The position numbers and the translations under genes are program-made. Below the pieces are notes generated by a model. The model saw only the letters and a list, made by a program, of their open reading frames with translations. It had not been told where the DNA came from and made no database searches. From Mycolicibacterium arenosum (lineage in GTDB: Bacteria > Actinomycetota > Actinomycetes > Mycobacteriales > Mycobacteriaceae), in assembly GCF_024320865.1 (NCBI RefSeq), contig NZ_JANDBD010000006.1:62001-126000 (forward strand): a stretch of 64,000 nucleotides of DNA, in the 5' to 3' direction. Numbering within the stretch: position 1 is the stretch's first letter; each line of letters opens with the position of its first letter. Below are positions 50,932 to 59,725 of the stretch, in pieces.

Positions 50932-52535
50932 CGGCGGCGATGCGGCACGACGTGATCGTCATCGGTGCGGGCTTCGCGGGCCTGTACGCGATGCATCGCG
51001 CCGTGACCGCAGGGCTGACCGTCCTCGGCATCGACGCCGCGGCCGGCGTCGGCGGAACCTGGTACTGGAACAGGTATCCGGGAGCGCGGTGCGACGTCGA
51101 AAGCGTCGACTACTCCTACTCGTTCGACGACGACCTCCAGCGGGAGTGGACCTGGACCGAGCGCTTCGCGGCGCAGCCCGAGATTCTGGCCTACCTCGAA
51201 CACGTCGCCGACCGCTTCGACCTTCGCCGCCACTACGCGTTCGGCACCTCGGTCACCTCCGCCGCGTTCGACGCAGACTCGGGGACGTGGGAGGTGCACA
51301 CCTCGACCGGCATGCGGCATCGGGCGGACTTCCTGCTGTGCGCCACCGGCTGTCTCTCCGCGGTCAACCGGCCTGCCCTGCCGGGTATCGAGGAGTTCGC
51401 GGGCGAGGTGTACTACACCGCCGCCTGGCCGGACGAGGCGCCGGACTTCACGGGGAAGCACGTCGGACTCGTCGGCACCGGTTCATCCGGCATCCAAGTG
51501 GCACCGCTGCTGGCCGACTCGGCGGCATCGCTGACCGTGTTCCAGCGGTCGCCGAATTACAGCGTGCCGATGCCGAATCGGCCGTGGACCGACGACGAGA
51601 TCCGACGGCTCAAGGCCGGCTACGCGGAGCGCCGCCGCCGATCGGCCTACGCGCCGGCGGGCACCCCGCACACCAGTCAGACGAAGCCCGCCGCCGAAGT
51701 CGATCCCCATGAGCGCGCGGAAGCGTTGCGGCAGCGATGGTCTCAGGGTGGCGTGCTGTTCAGCAAGACCTTTCCCGACCAGCTGACCGATCTGGCCGCC
51801 AACGACGTCGCGCGGGAGTTCGCGGAGGCGCGCATCAGGGAACTGGTCGTCGATCCGGTGGTCGCCGAGGACCTGATCCCGGTGGACCATCCGATCGGCA
51901 CTAAGCGCATCTGCACCGACACCGGGTACTACCAGACGTTCAATCGCGACCACGTGAGCTTGGTTAACCTGCGCCGCGAGCCGATCATCGGCGTCACCGC
52001 CGATTCGGTTCGCACGACGATTGCCGAGTATCCCTGCGATGCACTGGTGTTCGCGACCGGGTTCGACGCGATGACGGGGGCGCTCACCCGCATCGATCCC
52101 GTCGGCCCCGACGGCGACCGGCTCAGTCACCTGTGGGCGGACGGCCCCGTGACCTTCCTCGGGCTGATGATCCCCCACTTGCCGAACCTGTTCAGTCTCA
52201 GCGGGCCGGGCAGCCCGTCGGTGTTGGCCAACATGGTGTTGCACGCGGAGATTCAGGTCGACTGGGTGTTCGCGCTCATCGCCGCGGCGCGTGCCGAAGG
52301 GGCCACGCAGGTCGAGGCGCGCCCGGATGCCGCTGATGCGTGGACCCGGCACGTCGCGGAGGTCGCCGAGCACACGCTGTTCGTCCGCGCGGACTCGTCG
52401 TGGTACCTGGGCGCCAACATCGACGGCAAGAAGCGGGTGTTCATGCCCTACGTCGGCGGGTTCGGAACCTATCGCACCCACTGCGACGACGTGGCCGAGA
52501 ACGACTACGCGGGTCTGGTGTTCACGTCGAGATGA
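50928..52535 (+). CDS. Baeyer-Villiger monooxygenase (cyclohexanone monooxygenase-like)
   Basis: A 535-residue class B flavin monooxygenase converting a ketone to an ester or lactone with NADPH and O2. FAD motif VIGAGFAGLYAM (11-22), GGTWYWNRYPGARCD, NADPH motif GTGSSG (183-188), and PIGTKRICTDTGYYQTFN with the active-site Arg are present. The fingerprint F-x-G-x3-H-x3-W-P reads FAGEVYYTAAWP: Tyr163 replaces the His. GTG 50928 overlaps the esterase stop. Together with the esterase and the downstream SDR it could open a cyclic or steroid ketone. Confidence 0.92.
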   Translation: MTAAMRHDVIVIGAGFAGLYAMHRAVTAGLTVLGIDAAAGVGGTWYWNRYPGARCDVESVDYSYSFDDDLQREWTWTERFAAQPEILAYLEHVADRFDLRRHYAFGTSVTSAAFDADSGTWEVHTSTGMRHRADFLLCATGCLSAVNRPALPGIEEFAGEVYYTAAWPDEAPDFTGKHVGLVGTGSSGIQVAPLLADSAASLTVFQRSPNYSVPMPNRPWTDDEIRRLKAGYAERRRRSAYAPAGTPHTSQTKPAAEVDPHERAEALRQRWSQGGVLFSKTFPDQLTDLAANDVAREFAEARIRELVVDPVVAEDLIPVDHPIGTKRICTDTGYYQTFNRDHVSLVNLRREPIIGVTADSVRTTIAEYPCDALVFATGFDAMTGALTRIDPVGPDGDRLSHLWADGPVTFLGLMIPHLPNLFSLSGPGSPSVLANMVLHAEIQVDWVFALIAAARAEGATQVEARPDAADAWTRHVAEVAEHTLFVRADSSWYLGANIDGKKRVFMPYVGGFGTYRTHCDDVAENDYAGLVFTSR

Positions 52536-53248
52536 CTTCCTACGGCCTCGACGGCAAGGTCGTCCTCATCACCGGCGCGGCGCGCGGCCAGGGCGCAGCA
52601 GAAGCGAAGGTGATGGCGGAGTCGGGCGCCCGTGTCATCGCGTGCGACGTGCTCGACACGGATGGCGCCGCACTCGCCGACCGGCTCGGCGACACCGTCC
52701 GGTACCGCCACCTCGACGTCACCGAGTCGCGGAACTGGGCCGCTGTGGTCGACGAGGTGGTCGCCGAGCACGGTCGGATCGACGTCCTCATCAACAACGC
52801 CGGCGTCTACCGGCGAGCGCCGTTGGAAGACTGGACGGCTGAGCAGATCCGCACGATGTTCGACGTCAACCTCGTCGGGCCCATCCTCGGCATGCAGACC
52901 GTCAGCCCGGTCATGCCCGGCGGCGGAGTCATCGTGAACGTGGCCTCCACCGCCGCGATGCGCGGTTTCGGCGGAGCGCTGCCGTATGCGTCGTCCAAGT
53001 GGGGCCTTCGGGGTGCCAGCCGGTCGGCGGCCATCGAACTCGCACCGCGCATCCGGGTGAACTGCGTGGTACCCGGTGCGGTCGACACCCCGATGATCGA
53101 CGCCGACGCCCTCGACCTCTCGCACCTTCCGATCCCACGTGCCGCTCAGCCGCAGGAGATCGCGCGGGTGGTCGCATTCCTCGCCGGTGACGCCGCCGGT
53201 TACTGCACCGGCGCGGAGTTCGTCGTCGACGGCGGTGCGACCGCATGA
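52532..53248 (+). CDS. Short-chain dehydrogenase (hydroxysteroid dehydrogenase-like)
   Basis: A 238-residue classical SDR. ITGAARGQGAAEAKVMAESG binds the cofactor, INNAGVYRRAP follows, Ser is in NVASTAAM and the Tyr/Lys pair in YASSKWGLRGASRS. It resembles the 3-alpha/20-beta-hydroxysteroid dehydrogenase branch, without the mycofactocin insert seen in the other three SDRs. It may make the ketone substrate of the Baeyer-Villiger enzyme. ATG 52532 overlaps the previous stop (ATGA). Confidence 0.88.
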   Translation: MTSYGLDGKVVLITGAARGQGAAEAKVMAESGARVIACDVLDTDGAALADRLGDTVRYRHLDVTESRNWAAVVDEVVAEHGRIDVLINNAGVYRRAPLEDWTAEQIRTMFDVNLVGPILGMQTVSPVMPGGGVIVNVASTAAMRGFGGALPYASSKWGLRGASRSAAIELAPRIRVNCVVPGAVDTPMIDADALDLSHLPIPRAAQPQEIARVVAFLAGDAAGYCTGAEFVVDGGATA

Positions 53249-53275
53249 CCACATCGACACAGAAGGAGGCGCCCG

Positions 53276-54871
53276 GTGCACGAGACCATTCAGCAGGTCC
53301 TGCGTGATCGCGTACACGACGACACCGTTGCCGTGCGGTACGACGACCAGACGTGGACCTGGCGCGAACACCTGGCCGAGGCCGCCGCGGAGGCGTCGGC
53401 GCTCATCGGGATGGCCGACCCCACAAGGCCGTTGCACGTCGGCGTGCTGCTGGGCAACACGCCGGCCATGCTGCGATCCATGGCGGCGGCGGCGCTGGGC
53501 GGCTACGTCCTGTGCGGCATCAACACCACCCGTCGCGGCGCGGGGCTGCTCGCCGACATCCGTCGCTCGGATTGCCAACTGCTGCTGGTCAATCCGGATC
53601 ATCGAGCGCTGCTGGACGGGCTCGATCTCTCGGGCGTGACGGTGCTGGACGTGACATCGCCGGGCTATCTCCAGGCGGTGACGTCCGCGCAGGCGCTGGT
53701 GCCGCACCGCGAGGTGGTCGCCACCGACCCGCTGATGCTGATCTTCACCTCGGGCACCACCGGCAACCCCAAGGCTGTTCCGTTCGCGCACGTGATGGCG
53801 GTGCTCAGCGGAAGCAGTCTGGTGCTGCAACTCGACGTCACCCCGGACGACGTGTGCTACCTGTCGATGCCCCTGTTCCACTCAAACGGTGTGGCGGGCG
53901 GCTGGTCGGTCGCCGTCTGCAGCGGGGCGACGATGGTGCCCGCGAAGTTCTCCGCGTCGCGCTTCCTCGACGACGTCCGGCGCCACGGAGCGACCTACAT
54001 GAACTACGTCGGCAAGCCGTTGGCGTTGGTGCTGGGCACACCGGAACAACAGGGCGACGCCGACAACCCGTTGCGTGTCGCGTTCGGCAACGAGGCCGCC
54101 GACCGCGACATCGACGAGTTCGCCCGCCGATTCGGTTGCCGCGTCATGGACGGATTCGGCTCGAGTGAGTTCGCGGTGATCGTCGTCCGCGAGGACGGCA
54201 CCCCGCCGGGCTCGATCGGCAAGGGCTGGGACGGTGTCGCCGTCTACGACGCCGAGACCCTGACCGAGTGCGCCAGAGCGGAGTTCGACGAGACCGGTGC
54301 CCTCGCCAACTTCGACGACGCCGTCGGTGAACTGGTCAACACGACGGGCGGCGGCGCGTTCGGTGGCTACTACAACGATCCCGACGCGACCAACGAGCGC
54401 ATGCGCCACGGCATGTACTGGTCGGGAGACCTCGCCTACCGCGACGCCGACGGCTGGATTTACCTGGCCGGCCGCACAAGCGACTGGATGCGCGTCGACG
54501 GCGAGAACCTCGCTGCGGCCCCGATCGAGCGCATCCTGCTGCGCCACGACAGCCTGAACCAGGCCGCCGTGTACGCGGTGCCCGATCCACAGGTGGGGGA
54601 TCAGGTGATGGCGGCCCTCGTTCTCAACGCAGGGCAGACGCTGACACCCGCCGAGCTGACCGACTTCCTTACCGCACAACCGGACCTGTCCCCGAAGGCC
54701 TGGCCCACATACGTGCGCATCAACCGCGTGCTCCCGCAGACCGCGACCAATAAGGTGCTCAAGCGCACTCTGATCACCGAGGGGGTCTCGGGTGGTGACG
54801 GCGCCCTGTGGGCGCGCGAGGACCGCGGCACCACCTACGCGCCGGCGGTGCTGTCGGGGACCTCGTCGTGA
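53276..54871 (+). CDS. Acyl-CoA synthetase / ligase (FadD17-like)
   Basis: A 531-residue ANL-superfamily ligase. The P-loop is LIFTSGTTGNPKAVPFAH, followed by FGSSEFA, the adenylate motif YWSGDLAYRDADGWIYLAGR and the Lys near TATNKVLKRTL. It activates a carboxylic acid to its CoA thioester via AMP. The N-terminus and overall length are like FadD17/FadD19 steroid or branched acid ligases of mycobacteria. GTG 53276 follows AAGGAGG; its stop overlaps the ALDH start. It would feed acids from this operon into the igr-like beta-oxidation. Confidence 0.88.
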   Translation: MHETIQQVLRDRVHDDTVAVRYDDQTWTWREHLAEAAAEASALIGMADPTRPLHVGVLLGNTPAMLRSMAAAALGGYVLCGINTTRRGAGLLADIRRSDCQLLLVNPDHRALLDGLDLSGVTVLDVTSPGYLQAVTSAQALVPHREVVATDPLMLIFTSGTTGNPKAVPFAHVMAVLSGSSLVLQLDVTPDDVCYLSMPLFHSNGVAGGWSVAVCSGATMVPAKFSASRFLDDVRRHGATYMNYVGKPLALVLGTPEQQGDADNPLRVAFGNEAADRDIDEFARRFGCRVMDGFGSSEFAVIVVREDGTPPGSIGKGWDGVAVYDAETLTECARAEFDETGALANFDDAVGELVNTTGGGAFGGYYNDPDATNERMRHGMYWSGDLAYRDADGWIYLAGRTSDWMRVDGENLAAAPIERILLRHDSLNQAAVYAVPDPQVGDQVMAALVLNAGQTLTPAELTDFLTAQPDLSPKAWPTYVRINRVLPQTATNKVLKRTLITEGVSGGDGALWAREDRGTTYAPAVLSGTSS

Positions 54872-56328
54872 CGACGGTGGCGGGAGCGACGGTGGAGGAG
54901 ATCCTCGACAGTCAGCGCACCGCCTTCGTCACGGACGGCATCCCCGACGCCGCCACCCGCATCGACCGAGTCCGTCGGCTTCAGGCGATGGTGCTCGATC
55001 ACGCGGAGGAACTCGTCGCGGCGCTGGCGGAGGACTTCGGTACCAGGGCGCGCGAGGTGTCGATGCTCGCCGACGTCATCGGGTGCATGGGTGATCTGGA
55101 GTATCAGAAGAAGCATCTGCGGTCCTGGATGCGAACCCGCTCCCGCGGCCGACTGCTGAGCGGCTCCGGGCTGCGGCAACAGATCCGGCGCGACCCGCTC
55201 GGCGTGGTCGGGGTGATGGGTCCGTGGAACTTCCCGGTGCAACTGACGATGCTCCCCGCGGGAACGGCGCTGGCAGCGGGAAACCGGGTGATGGTGCGGC
55301 CATCCGAGATAACAGCAGTCACAACCGCATTGCTGGCCGATCTCGCCAAGCAGTACTTCCCGGTCGAAGAGCTCACGGTACTCACCGACGAACAGGCAGA
55401 CGGGCCGACGTTCGCGGCGCAGCCGTTCGACCACCTGTTCTTCACCGGGTCGCCCACTGTCGGTGCGCGCGTCGCGCAGGCCGCGGGTGCCAATCTGGTA
55501 CCGGTGACGCTGGAACTGGGCGGCAAGAATCCGGCGGTGGTGGATCGCAGCGCCGATCTGCCGAAGGCGGCTGCGCGGATCGCCGCGTCGCGGATGGTCA
55601 ACGGCGGACAGGTGTGCATGTGCCCGGACTACGTGCTGGTGCAGGAGGAGGGTCTCGACACCTTCGTCGACGAGGTGATGAGCCAGTGGCGCAGTGCCTT
55701 TCCGCGGATCGTGGACAACGGTGACTACACCTCGGTCATCAGTGAACGTCATTTCGACCACGTCGTCGGCCTCGTCGACGACGCCGTCGCCCGCGGCGCC
55801 GAACGTAGACAGCACATCCCCCACGGTGAGACACTTCCGGACCGCGGGACCCGCAAGATCGCGCCCACCATCCTCACCGGCGTTCCGTCTGACGCCAGGG
55901 TGAACCGGGAGGAGATCTTCGGTCCGGTGCTCGTGATTCATCCGTACCAGACGCTGTCCGACGCCGTCGATTACGTGAACGCATCGCCGCATCCGCTCAC
56001 CGTCTACTGGTACGGCGCCGACAACGACCGCTTCCACCGACTGCAGGACGCCACCCGCTCCGGGTCGGTCAACGCCAACGACTTCACGCTCAACTTCATC
56101 GGCAGTGAGCTGCCTTTCGGCGGAGTGGGACGCAGCGGTACCGGGGCCTACCGGGGACGCGCCGGCTTCGACACCTTCACCCACGCCCGCGGGGTGGCCT
56201 TCTCCCGGTGGCCGGTCAGCCTGGCCCGAATGATGGCGCCGCCCTTCGGTCGTCGGGACGGCCGACTGGTGGACCTCCAGCTGACCGCGTTCCGCCGACG
56301 CCTGCGACGCAGTGGAGGCGCCCGGTGA
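54868..56328 (+). CDS. Aldehyde dehydrogenase (coniferyl-aldehyde dehydrogenase-like)
   Basis: A 486-residue ALDH of the class-3 type. MGPWNFPVQLTMLP carries the Asn, TLELGGKNPAVV the Glu and NGGQVCMCPDYVLV the catalytic Cys; FFTGSPTVGARVA is the cofactor loop. The C-terminus has a basic extension (RRDGRLVDLQLTAFRRRLRR). It oxidises an aldehyde formed by the alcohol dehydrogenase encoded next. GTGA overlaps on both sides. Confidence 0.9.
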   Translation: MTTVAGATVEEILDSQRTAFVTDGIPDAATRIDRVRRLQAMVLDHAEELVAALAEDFGTRAREVSMLADVIGCMGDLEYQKKHLRSWMRTRSRGRLLSGSGLRQQIRRDPLGVVGVMGPWNFPVQLTMLPAGTALAAGNRVMVRPSEITAVTTALLADLAKQYFPVEELTVLTDEQADGPTFAAQPFDHLFFTGSPTVGARVAQAAGANLVPVTLELGGKNPAVVDRSADLPKAAARIAASRMVNGGQVCMCPDYVLVQEEGLDTFVDEVMSQWRSAFPRIVDNGDYTSVISERHFDHVVGLVDDAVARGAERRQHIPHGETLPDRGTRKIAPTILTGVPSDARVNREEIFGPVLVIHPYQTLSDAVDYVNASPHPLTVYWYGADNDRFHRLQDATRSGSVNANDFTLNFIGSELPFGGVGRSGTGAYRGRAGFDTFTHARGVAFSRWPVSLARMMAPPFGRRDGRLVDLQLTAFRRRLRRSGGAR

Positions 56329-57344
56329 GGACCAGAGGTGCTCTGCTGCGGGGCGTCGGTCGGCCGTGGTCAGTCGAAGACGTCGAGATCGGCGAGCCGC
56401 TGACGGGCGAGGTGGCGGTGAAGTTGGAGGCGGCAGGCCTGTGCCGTTCCGATCATCATCTGCTGACGGGCTGCCTGCCGTCGGCCGGCTTCCCCGTACT
56501 CGGCGGTCACGAGGGCGCGGGGACCATCACCGCCGTCGGTCCGGGCGTCGAAAGGGTCTCCGTTGGAGACCACGTCGTGCTGACGCCCGGTGGGTCCGGG
56601 AACGCTTACCCGCCGCCGCTCGGCACCTTCGCACCGTTCGCGGTGGTGAACGAGAGGTCGGTGGTCACCGTCGATTCGACCGTTCCGTCGACGGTCGCGT
56701 GTCTGCTCGGGTGTGCAGTGCTCACCGGACACGGCGCGGCGACCCGGTCAGCGGGGGTGCGGCCGGGTGACGACGTCGCCGTGATCGGTCTCGGTGGCGT
56801 CGGCATGTCGGCGGTGCAGGGCGCGGCCCGCGCCGGAGCACGGCACGTCTTCGCGATCGATCCCGTCGAGTGGAAACGCGACAGAGCGCTGACCTTCGGT
56901 GCGACCCACGTGTACCCGGACACGCAGTCGGCGATGGTGGGCATGGCCGATGTCACGCAGGGGTTGATGGCGACCAAGGTGGTCGTGGCCGTCGGGCACG
57001 TCGACGGCAAGGACGTCGACACCTGGTTGATACTGACAGCCAAAGGAGGTGCGTGCGTGCTGGCCGCTCTGGGTGACGCGACCGCCACCGACGTGACCGC
57101 CAACCTGGCGATCAACATCCTGTTGCAGAAGCGACTGCAGGGCAGCCTGCTGGGTGGCGGTGATCCGCACCACGACATCCCGCTGCTCGCGTCGATGTAC
57201 CTGGCGGGCAAACTCGATCTCGACGGCATGGTGACGCGGGAGTACCGGCTGGACGAGATCAACGACGGATTTCGGGACATGTTGGAAGGCAAACTCATTC
57301 GTGGCGTGATTCGGTACGGTGAGCAGGATTGGGTGACTCGGTGA
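56325..57344 (+). CDS. NDMA-type alcohol dehydrogenase lacking the structural-zinc lobe
   Basis: A 339-residue medium-chain dehydrogenase. LEAAGLCRSDHHLLTG (Cys40) and GGHEGAG (His62) form the catalytic zinc site, VIGLGGVGMSAVQGA the NAD site, and VFAIDPVEWKRDRALTFGATHVYPD is the block of the actinobacterial NDMA-dependent family, linked to mycofactocin. That family normally has about 40 residues with four structural-zinc Cys after GDHVVL. Here GDHVVLTPGGSGNAYPPPLGTF (read as GDHVVL, a short loop, then LGTF) bypasses it. The reading frame is intact, so the loss looks tolerated. Confidence 0.87.
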   Translation: MRTRGALLRGVGRPWSVEDVEIGEPLTGEVAVKLEAAGLCRSDHHLLTGCLPSAGFPVLGGHEGAGTITAVGPGVERVSVGDHVVLTPGGSGNAYPPPLGTFAPFAVVNERSVVTVDSTVPSTVACLLGCAVLTGHGAATRSAGVRPGDDVAVIGLGGVGMSAVQGAARAGARHVFAIDPVEWKRDRALTFGATHVYPDTQSAMVGMADVTQGLMATKVVVAVGHVDGKDVDTWLILTAKGGACVLAALGDATATDVTANLAINILLQKRLQGSLLGGGDPHHDIPLLASMYLAGKLDLDGMVTREYRLDEINDGFRDMLEGKLIRGVIRYGEQDWVTR

Positions 57345-59608
57345 GTGCCCCCGACGAGCATCGAGTGACATGCCCGCTGTGCGAGGCGATGTGCGGTCTC
57401 CGCGTGACGGTCGAGCAGGGTCGGGTCGCCGGTATCCGCGGCAATCCCGACGATGCGTGGTCGCAAGGTCACCTCTGCCCGAAGGGCACCACGCTCGGTC
57501 ACCTGCACGACGATCCGGACCGCCTGCGGGTGCCGTTGGTGCGAACGGCGAACGGAACGTTCCGGGAGGTCAGCTGGACGGAGGCCTACGAGGAAGTCGA
57601 ACGGGTGCTGCGCCCGGTGCTCGACCAGCACGGCGCAGGGGCGATGACGGTGTACGTCGGAAATCCGGTGGCCCACAACCTCGGACTCGCCTCGTACATC
57701 GGTGCGCTCGTCGGAATGGCCGGTGCCGCGGGGATGCAGGCGTACTACTCACCGGGCACCGTCGATCAGTGGCCACTGAACGTGGTGAGCACCCTGGTGT
57801 TCGGCGGAATGTGGAACGCGCCGATTCCCGACCTGGATCGAACCGATCACCTCGTCATCCTCGGCGCCAATCCGGCGGTCTCCCAGGGCTCCATGCTGTC
57901 GGCTCCGGACGTGACGGGTCGCTTGACCGCGATCACGCGGCGGGGCGGCAGGGTGGTGGTGGTCGATCCGCGGCGCACCGAGACCGCGGCGCGCGCGTCG
58001 GAGTGGGTGCCGATCCGGCCGGGAACGGACGCCCTGTTGCTGTTCGCGCTGCTGCGGACGCTGGCCGAGGAGGGGTTGGTCTCGCGCCCAGCGCACTTGG
58101 ACGGCAGGGTTCTGGGCCTCGACGAGGCGATCGCCCTCGCGGAGCCCTTCAGCCCGGAACGGGTCAGCGCGGCGACCGGAATCGACGCCGCAACGATCCG
58201 CAGGCTCGCCATCGACCTCGCGTCGGCAGGGAATCCCGTGCTGTACAGCCGAATCGGCGTGTGCACCCAGGAGTTCGGCACCCTGGCGACCTGGTTGGTG
58301 TTCGTCGTCAACGTCGCGCTCGGCGCCGTCGACCGACTGGGCGGCGCGCTGTTCCCGAAACCCGCCGTGTCGTCCCCGATGTTCATGAAGCCCCCGGACC
58401 AGACCGGAGCGGGATGGGAGTTCGGACGATTCCGCAGCCGCGTCAGCGGAGCACCGGAAGTCCTCAGCCAGTTCCCGCTCGGCTGCCTCGCCGAGGAGAT
58501 CGACACGCCGGGAGAGGGCCGGATCAGTGCGCTGATCTCGGTGGCGGGAAACCCCGTCATCTCCGCCCCCGGAGCGCGGCGACTGGACGAGGCGCTGCCG
58601 CAACTGGACGCGATGATCTGCATCGACAACTGGCTCAACGAGACGACCCGGCACGCCCACGTCATCCTGCCCGGACTGTCACCGCTGGAGCGGGCGCACG
58701 CCGACGATCTGTACTGGATGTACGCGATCGCGTCGTGCATCAAGTGGTCCGAGCCGCTGTTCGCGAGCGCGTCCGACCGGCCAGGTGAATGGGAACTGCT
58801 GCTGCGCATCGCCGGTGCGGCGCTGGGAACACCGGTTCCCGACGTCGACGTGACGGCCATGGACGACCTCTACGTGCAGGGCCTGCTCGCCACCGTGTGC
58901 GCGACCGAGGGAACGCCGCTCACCGGCCGCGACGCGGGCGCCGCTTTCACCGCCCTCGCCGGTCGCGGGCCCGAGCGCCTGGTGGACCTCGGAATCCGGT
59001 TGGGTCCGTGGGGTGACGACTTGGGCTCTCGCCCAGGGGGATTGACGCTAGAGGAGGTCAGACGGCACCCGGACGGTCTCCGGCTGGCCGACCTGGAGGA
59101 GGGGCGGCTGACCGATGCCGTATCGACGCCGTCGGGGTGCATCGAGTTGATCCACCCGCACATCGTGTCCGACATTCCACGGCTCGCCGCGCGGATGGAG
59201 CGGGAGTCGCAGCCGCTTCTCCTCACCAGCAGACGGCAGCTTCGCTCGAACAACTCCTGGATGCACAACGTGCCCACACTCATGCGGGGCAGGGACCGCT
59301 GCACGCTGCTCGTCCATCCCGCCGACGCCGGTGCGCTGGGTCTGGCCGACGCGGAGATGGCCACCGTCGAGACGGACGCCGGCTCGGTCGACGTGCTGGT
59401 GAAGATCACCGCCGAGATGATGCCGGGGGTGGTCTCCCTGCCGCACGGCTGGGGACACGGCCTGCCGGGAACGCGGCTCGGGGTGGCCAACGCGCATCCG
59501 GGGATCAACTCCAATCTGCTCAATCCCGTGAATGTCCTTGACGTGCCGAGCAATACGCACGTCGTCAACGGGGTCCCGTGCCGCATTCGGCCCGGCGTCA
59601 CGCGCTGA
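57341..59608 (+). CDS. Molybdopterin (bis-MGD) oxidoreductase, BisC/formate dehydrogenase-like
   Basis: A 755-residue DMSO-reductase-family protein. An N-terminal 4Fe-4S site is CPLCEAMC with CPKG (Cys11, 14, 18, 46). Pterin-binding blocks include LVILGANPAVSQGSM, VVVDPRRTETAARA, NWLNETTRHAHVILPG and a C-terminal MopB domain (CTLLVHPADAGALG, VSLPHGWGHG). The region where a Mo-ligand Cys or Ser is expected reads YYSPGTVDQWPLN, with no Cys. No Tat signal and no electron-transfer partner gene, so it is a single-subunit cytosolic enzyme. GTG 57341 overlaps the previous stop. It resembles Rv0197-like proteins; reaction unknown. Confidence 0.87.
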   Translation: MSAPDEHRVTCPLCEAMCGLRVTVEQGRVAGIRGNPDDAWSQGHLCPKGTTLGHLHDDPDRLRVPLVRTANGTFREVSWTEAYEEVERVLRPVLDQHGAGAMTVYVGNPVAHNLGLASYIGALVGMAGAAGMQAYYSPGTVDQWPLNVVSTLVFGGMWNAPIPDLDRTDHLVILGANPAVSQGSMLSAPDVTGRLTAITRRGGRVVVVDPRRTETAARASEWVPIRPGTDALLLFALLRTLAEEGLVSRPAHLDGRVLGLDEAIALAEPFSPERVSAATGIDAATIRRLAIDLASAGNPVLYSRIGVCTQEFGTLATWLVFVVNVALGAVDRLGGALFPKPAVSSPMFMKPPDQTGAGWEFGRFRSRVSGAPEVLSQFPLGCLAEEIDTPGEGRISALISVAGNPVISAPGARRLDEALPQLDAMICIDNWLNETTRHAHVILPGLSPLERAHADDLYWMYAIASCIKWSEPLFASASDRPGEWELLLRIAGAALGTPVPDVDVTAMDDLYVQGLLATVCATEGTPLTGRDAGAAFTALAGRGPERLVDLGIRLGPWGDDLGSRPGGLTLEEVRRHPDGLRLADLEEGRLTDAVSTPSGCIELIHPHIVSDIPRLAARMERESQPLLLTSRRQLRSNNSWMHNVPTLMRGRDRCTLLVHPADAGALGLADAEMATVETDAGSVDVLVKITAEMMPGVVSLPHGWGHGLPGTRLGVANAHPGINSNLLNPVNVLDVPSNTHVVNGVPCRIRPGVTR

Positions 59609-59706
59609 TACTCACCCGCCCCGCAATGAACCCGCCGTAACCTCTCACGTGGGCGTCACGTATTGCAGCAGTTCATTCCCGGTTCTCGCGTGCAACCGGC
59701 GTTTGC

Positions 59707-59725
59707 TAGATACATTTCTACGGTG
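59707..59725 (+). promoter_or_regulatory. Possible -10 element for a (near-)leaderless EAL gene
   Basis: TAGATA at 59707-59712 fits an actinobacterial -10 hexamer, 10-14 nt before GTG 59723 / ATG 59726. No Shine-Dalgarno is visible, so the mRNA may start at or just before the start codon. No clear -35 box. Confidence 0.3.
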
